Shown here one piece after another: positions 60,690-64,000 of a DNA stretch of 64,000 bases (its first letter is position 1; each line of letters begins with the position of its first letter). The notes beneath the pieces are model-generated. The model made no database searches. It saw nothing but the letters and a program-made list of their open reading frames with translations, and was not told the DNA's origin. The translations under genes were made by a program, and so were the position numbers. Origin of the DNA: Streptomyces sp. V4I2 (GTDB taxonomy: Bacteria > Actinomycetota > Actinomycetes > Streptomycetales > Streptomycetaceae); NCBI RefSeq assembly GCF_030817655.1, contig NZ_JAUSZM010000003.1:4960001-5024000 (forward strand), given 5' to 3'.

Positions 60690-61625
60690 TCAGCCGGTGA
60701 CGTCCGCGAGGACCGTGTCCAGGAACGGCTCCACCGCGCCCCGCCAGGCGTCCGGCTGGTCGTAGTGCACGAGGTGGCCGGCGTCGGCCACCTCCGCGTA
60801 CTGGCCGCGGGGCAGCACGCGGACCATCTCCTGGGCCTCGGCGCGGCCCAGCTCCCCGTCGAGACCGCGGACGACCAGGGCGGAACACTGCACCTGCGCG
60901 AGCTCCTCCCAGTGGGCGTCGTACACCCAGGTCTCGCGGGACTCGAGCATCTGCTCCGGCTCGAAGACGGGGCGCCAGCCGTCGGGGGACTCCTGCATGA
61001 CCTCGGCGTAGAACTCGCCGCGGGCCGCGTTCGGGCGCTCCACCCAGGGATCGTCCTCGCCGAACCACTTACGGACGTCGGCGAGCGTGGCGAAGGGCAT
61101 GGGCCAGGCCTTGAACCAGTCCTCCCACTCGCGCTGCGAGGCGGCGCCGAGCGCGGAGGCCCGCATGTCGCAGATGATCACCCCGCGGACCAGGTCGGGG
61201 CGCTTGGCGGCGAGCTGCCAGGCGGTCAGGGCTCCCATCGCGTGGCCGATCAGGACGGCCGGCCCGAGCCCGAGCTGTTCCAGAGCCGCCTCGGCGTCCT
61301 CGACGTACGCCTCACGCGTGTAGGACGCTGGTGGGGGCTTGTCGCTCTGGCCGTGGCCGCGCTGGTCGAGGGCGACGGCTCGGTGCCGCTCGGAGAGCCA
61401 GCGGGCGGTGGACGCCCAGTGCGAGGCACGACCCATCAGGCCGTGCAATAACAACACGCCGGGAACCCGCTCGGCCTCCCCGGGCCCGGACTGCGGGGGC
61501 ACGCCCTGCTTCGGTACGGCCTGTTTCTGTACGTCTTTCGCCGGGTCGGTCTTGGGAGGGTCGCCGAACTCCCAGGCGGCGAGCCGTACGCCGCCCGCCC
61601 CGGTCACGTCGATGCGTCGCGCCAT
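60690..61625 (-). CDS. alpha/beta hydrolase with Ala at the nucleophile position
   Basis: The 311-residue protein has the full alpha/beta-hydrolase layout: VPGVLLLHGLMGRASHWASTARWLSERHRAVALDQRGHGQSDKPP, then VLIGHAMGALTAWQLAAKRPDLVRGVIICDMRASALG, and the C-terminal GHLVHYDQPDAWRGAV with the catalytic-type His. The nucleophile elbow normally reads GHSMG, but here it is GHAMG (Ala129, codon GCG). With no Ser, Asp or Cys at this place, hydrolysis by the usual path is unlikely. A Pro/Gln/Lys linker lies at residues 23-50. The function may be a dead receptor-like or cofactorless enzyme. Confidence 0.8.
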   Translation of the reverse strand: MARRIDVTGAGGVRLAAWEFGDPPKTDPAKDVQKQAVPKQGVPPQSGPGEAERVPGVLLLHGLMGRASHWASTARWLSERHRAVALDQRGHGQSDKPPPASYTREAYVEDAEAALEQLGLGPAVLIGHAMGALTAWQLAAKRPDLVRGVIICDMRASALGAASQREWEDWFKAWPMPFATLADVRKWFGEDDPWVERPNAARGEFYAEVMQESPDGWRPVFEPEQMLESRETWVYDAHWEELAQVQCSALVVRGLDGELGRAEAQEMVRVLPRGQYAEVADAGHLVHYDQPDAWRGAVEPFLDTVLADVTG

Positions 61626-61774
61626 TTGGTCCTGGCACCCCCCTAGCTCCGCTCGGACCGCTCGCTCCCGCTCTAGGCGGCGGGTCCTGTGAACCGCGTC
61701 CTGCCTGACGTGTATTTCGTACCTGCCCCACACCCCTGAAGCGCAGGTTCCACGTGATGCGTCACCGCAGACTA

Positions 61775-61790
61775 TCGAATACCTATTCGA
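61775..61790. promoter_or_regulatory. LexA-box-like palindrome TCGAATACCTATTCGA
   Basis: The perfect 16-bp dyad has the TCGAA(C/T)-N4-(G/A)TTCGA form of actinobacterial SOS boxes. It lies about 150 bp upstream of the hydrolase start and in front of no obvious gene on the plus strand. It may be a LexA site or a chance palindrome. Confidence 0.4.
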
Positions 61791-61956
61791 AAATGCCGCA
61801 CTCGCCGACAACACCCCTCGTTCGAGTGACCACACTCAAGGAATGATCGGCGCCGCCGAGGGGAGATCTTCAGCGGGAGGCGGACCGCTCGGGGAAAACG
61901 GTCCGAAGGGGATGACCCTGAGAGCTCGGGGCTCCGGGTCAGCACAGGGGAGGACA

Positions 61957-61984
61957 GGCCCCGGCGCCGCAAGGCGCCGGGGCC
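61957..61984. terminator. perfect 12-bp GC hairpin
   Basis: GGCCCCGGCGCC (61957-61968) pairs perfectly with GGCGCCGGGGCC (61973-61984) around a GCAA tetraloop, the GNRA type. It could end a transcript of dmdR1 on the minus strand, or a small plus-strand RNA from the gene-free 61790-61950 stretch. There is no U-tract. Confidence 0.55.
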
Positions 61985-62251
61985 ATCCACACGACTGCGG
62001 CACATCTTCCCGCCCCCTCCCCGGCCGGACACGGCATCGCTGCCGGACCGCGGCCAAGAACCCTCAGGTCATATGCCTCACGCGACAGCCTCGCACGGGA
62101 AGCGTCCGAGCGCTGCGATTCGGCACAGTGAATCTTGGATTCGACGAGATCGCCGAGAGGCCTGCGACAGACCACAACTGCCCCAGCGATCTCGGCAGTT
62201 GAGACGGTGGCCGCCGGAGTCGGTCGTACCGCCGAACCGCCCAGCAACTAC

Positions 62252-62944
62252 TCAGCGCTTGGCCACGAACACGTGCGACGCCACGTCCGCCTCCAGCTCC
62301 GCCGCCTCGCCGCCACTGCCCACCAGCACGCCGCCCGCCGACTCCGTCACGCTCACCACCGAACCGGGCTGCACGCCCGCCCGGCGCAGCGTGTACATCA
62401 ACTGCGCGTCCGTCTGGATCGGCTCGCCGATCCGGCGCACCACGACCGTCTTGCCCTCGATGCCCGGGTCGAGATCGGCGAGCGACACCATGCCCTCGTC
62501 CAGGAACGGGTCGGCGCCGTCCTTCTCGCCCAGCTCCTCCAGGCCCGGGATCGGGTTGCCGTACGGCGACTCGGTGGGGTGGCGCAGCAGCTCGAGCACC
62601 CGCCGCTCGACGGCCTCGCTCATCACGTGCTCCCAGCGACACGCCTCCGCGTGCACCTGCTCCCACTCCAGACCGATCACGTCGACGAGCAGGCACTCAG
62701 CGAGCCGGTGCTTGCGCATCACGCGCGTGGCGAGCCGGCGACCCTCATCCGTGAACTCCAGGTGGCGGTCGCTGGCGACGGACACGAGGCCGTCACGCTC
62801 CATCCGCGCCACCGTCTGGCTGACCGTCGGCCCGCTCTGATCGAGCCGCTCGGCGATCCGGGCGCGCATGGGGACCACACCTTCCTCCTCCAGCTCGAGG
62901 ATGGTGCGGAGATACATCTCCGTGGTGTCGATCAGTCCGGACAT
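62252..62944 (-). CDS. dmdR1: DtxR-family iron-dependent regulator
   Basis: The 230-residue protein is a complete DtxR/IdeR-type repressor: N-terminal winged helix (MSGLIDTTEMYLRTILELEEEGVVPMRARIAERLDQSGPTVSQTVARMERDGL), a dimer and metal domain, and a C-terminal SH3-like domain (VGEPIQTDAQLMYTLRRAGVQPGSVVSV). All metal ligands stand at their DtxR numbers: Met10, Cys102, Glu105, His106, and His79, Glu83, His98. With Fe2+ it represses siderophore and iron genes. Position beside the SIS gene matches DmdR1 (SCO4394). An antiparallel reading frame fully overlaps it, as in the known dmdR1/adm pair. Confidence 0.92.
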   Translation of the reverse strand: MSGLIDTTEMYLRTILELEEEGVVPMRARIAERLDQSGPTVSQTVARMERDGLVSVASDRHLEFTDEGRRLATRVMRKHRLAECLLVDVIGLEWEQVHAEACRWEHVMSEAVERRVLELLRHPTESPYGNPIPGLEELGEKDGADPFLDEGMVSLADLDPGIEGKTVVVRRIGEPIQTDAQLMYTLRRAGVQPGSVVSVTESAGGVLVGSGGEAAELEADVASHVFVAKR

Positions 62945-63183
62945 ACGTGCCCCTTGATGAGATCTGCCGGAAGCACGACAGCTTCCCGGCTTGTGCGCTG
63001 GCCCTGGCATCAATTCTGCCGGATACCACTGACAAGCGTGCCGCGCCGTTGAAACCAAGCGGTTACAGGGCGGTTCGCACGGTTCGCAGCGGCCGTATTG
63101 ACATCCCACTGGTCCAGACCGCACCGTGATCCGCGGCACAGACGCCGACGCTACACAGACTCCGACGCTCCGAAGGGGCCCGC

Positions 63184-63939
63184 ATGAGCGACAGCAAGCC
63201 GGCCGGTCAGTTCTTCGACGCCGCGATCGGCCTGCTCCGGCGGGTCCAGGACGAGGAGGCCGGCAACATCGAGGCGGCCGGCCTGCTCCTCGCCGACACC
63301 GTCGCCTCCGGCGGCCGGCTCTTCGCCTTCGGCGCCGGTCACTCCTCCCTCGCCGCGCAGGACGTCGTCTACCGCGCCGGCGGCCTCGCCCTGATGAACC
63401 TGCTGGCCGTCCCCGGTGTCGTCGGCGTCGACGTCATGCCCGCCACGCTCGGCTCCGCCCTGGAGCGCGTCGACGGCCTCGCGAGCGCCGTCCTCGACTG
63501 CTCCCCGGCCCGCGCCGGCGACGCCCTCGTGATCATCTCCCTCTCCGGCCGCAACGCCCTCCCCGTCGAGATGGCCCTGCACGCCCGCGACCTGGGCCTG
63601 AAGGTCATCGGCGTGACATCGGTGGCCTACGCCACCGAGACGACGTCCCGGCACCACTCCGGCACCTACCTCAAGGACCACTGCGACATCGTCCTCGACT
63701 CGAAGATCGCCACCGGCGACGCGGAACTCACCCTCGACACCATCCCCGCCCCCTTCGCCCCGGCCTCCACGGTCGTCACGTCCGCCATCCTCCAGGCCGT
63801 CATGGCCACCGCGGCGGCAAGCCTGGCCGACCGGGGCATCGAGCCGCCGCTCCTGCGGTCGGGGAACGTGGACGGCGGCCATGAATGGAACGGGCAGGTG
63901 TTCGAGAAGTACGGGGAGCGGATCTTCTACCGGCATTAG
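63184..63939 (+). CDS. SIS-domain phosphosugar-binding protein
   Basis: The 251-residue protein has a sugar isomerase (SIS) domain: an N-terminal helix bundle, GRLFAFGAGHSSLAAQDVVYRAGGLALMNLLAVPG, then GDALVIISLSGRNALPVEMALHARDLGLKVIGVTSVAYAT, where LSGRN is the sugar-phosphate loop. It may be a phosphoheptose/GlcNAc-phosphate isomerase or a sugar-sensing regulator. ATG 63184 follows GAAGGGG. It is divergent from dmdR1. Confidence 0.85.
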   Translation: MSDSKPAGQFFDAAIGLLRRVQDEEAGNIEAAGLLLADTVASGGRLFAFGAGHSSLAAQDVVYRAGGLALMNLLAVPGVVGVDVMPATLGSALERVDGLASAVLDCSPARAGDALVIISLSGRNALPVEMALHARDLGLKVIGVTSVAYATETTSRHHSGTYLKDHCDIVLDSKIATGDAELTLDTIPAPFAPASTVVTSAILQAVMATAAASLADRGIEPPLLRSGNVDGGHEWNGQVFEKYGERIFYRH

Positions 63940-64000
63940 GACCGACAGTGCCTTGAAGACCTGGGCCCCATGGGCGGCACGGGTGGCACGGGCGGCACGG

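Noticed and set aside
58386..61451. A 1,021-codon open frame on the plus strand across the ABC and hydrolase genes
   Set aside because: It overlaps three clear genes in other frames and has the Arg/Ala/Gly-rich composition of high-GC shadow frames; no domain is recognisable.
63950..64000. GGCACGGGCGG repeats at the right edge
   Set aside because: This is low-complexity tandem sequence cut by the window end; too little is visible to judge.
1..64000. tRNA, rRNA, CRISPR arrays, prophage or integrase genes
   Set aside because: I looked for them on both strands by eye and found no cloverleaf with a conserved TpsiC arm, no regular spacer array and no integrase or phage structural gene.

Overview
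The window is high-GC actinobacterial DNA with Streptomyces-type codon bias and regulators, and it is almost certainly Streptomyces chromosome. It carries the afs regulatory locus: the 3' end of an AfsR-type NB-ARC/TPR regulator, afsS, a secreted Asp/Ser-rich protein, the Ser/Thr kinase gene afsK, and kbpA (AfsK-binding protein). The right part holds purU, an SCO4402-family gene, the iron regulator dmdR1 and a SIS-domain gene. From memory this is the gene order of S. coelicolor SCO4393-SCO4426, read in the opposite direction, but with large accessory insertions.

Region by region. 1-2.6 kb: afsR end, afsS, and a small secreted peptide that repeats an AfsS-like motif. 2.7-8.1 kb: accessory island with a toxin/antitoxin-like pair, a WhiJ-like triad (ATPase, HTH protein, DUF397), a broken AbiEi/DUF559 gene, a 1-kb palindromic element with 290-bp perfect arms, and a dead hydrolase gene. 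8.2-12.4 kb: acyl-CoA ligase, Ltp2-like thiolase, DUF35 protein and enoyl-CoA hydratase. 12.4-17.1 kb: secreted protein, afsK, kbpA and a frameshifted TetR gene. 17.2-46.8 kb: a long catabolic segment (four acyl-CoA dehydrogenases, two further CoA ligases, a second thiolase/DUF35 set, hydratase, SDR, Zn-alcohol dehydrogenase, cyclase-family hydrolase, flavin reductase), mixed with accessory genes (acetyltransferases, two MFS pumps, a GlxA regulator, a ruined tannase gene, two flavoprotein oxidases). 46.8-64 kb: core-type genes, namely EF-hand protein, STAS/sigma/anti-sigma genes, purU, a solute-binding lipoprotein, a Pro/Gly-rich membrane protein with FHA-ligand-like motifs, an NsdA-like regulator, a primase-polymerase-like gene, an ABC exporter, an alpha/beta hydrolase lacking the nucleophile serine, dmdR1 and a SIS-domain protein.

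The strongest undescribed signal is a shared operator. A 15-bp palindrome, CTGAC-N5-GTCAG (best form ATCTGACGGNCCGTCAGAT), lies at eleven places next to the start codons of nearly every catabolic unit between 9.8 and 45.3 kb, and I saw it nowhere else in the window. It ties scattered genes into one regulon that looks like activation, dehydrogenation, hydration, oxidation and retro-aldol cleavage of a branched or cyclic (steroid side-chain-like) acid. The TetR gene inside the afs locus is the natural candidate repressor, and it has a one-base frameshift here.

Several genes (HTH, DUF559, TetR) differ from intact relatives by single-base indels. These may be real decay or sequencing errors. The hydrolase and tannase genes carry several lesions each and are genuine pseudogenes. 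I saw no tRNA, rRNA, CRISPR array or transposase gene.
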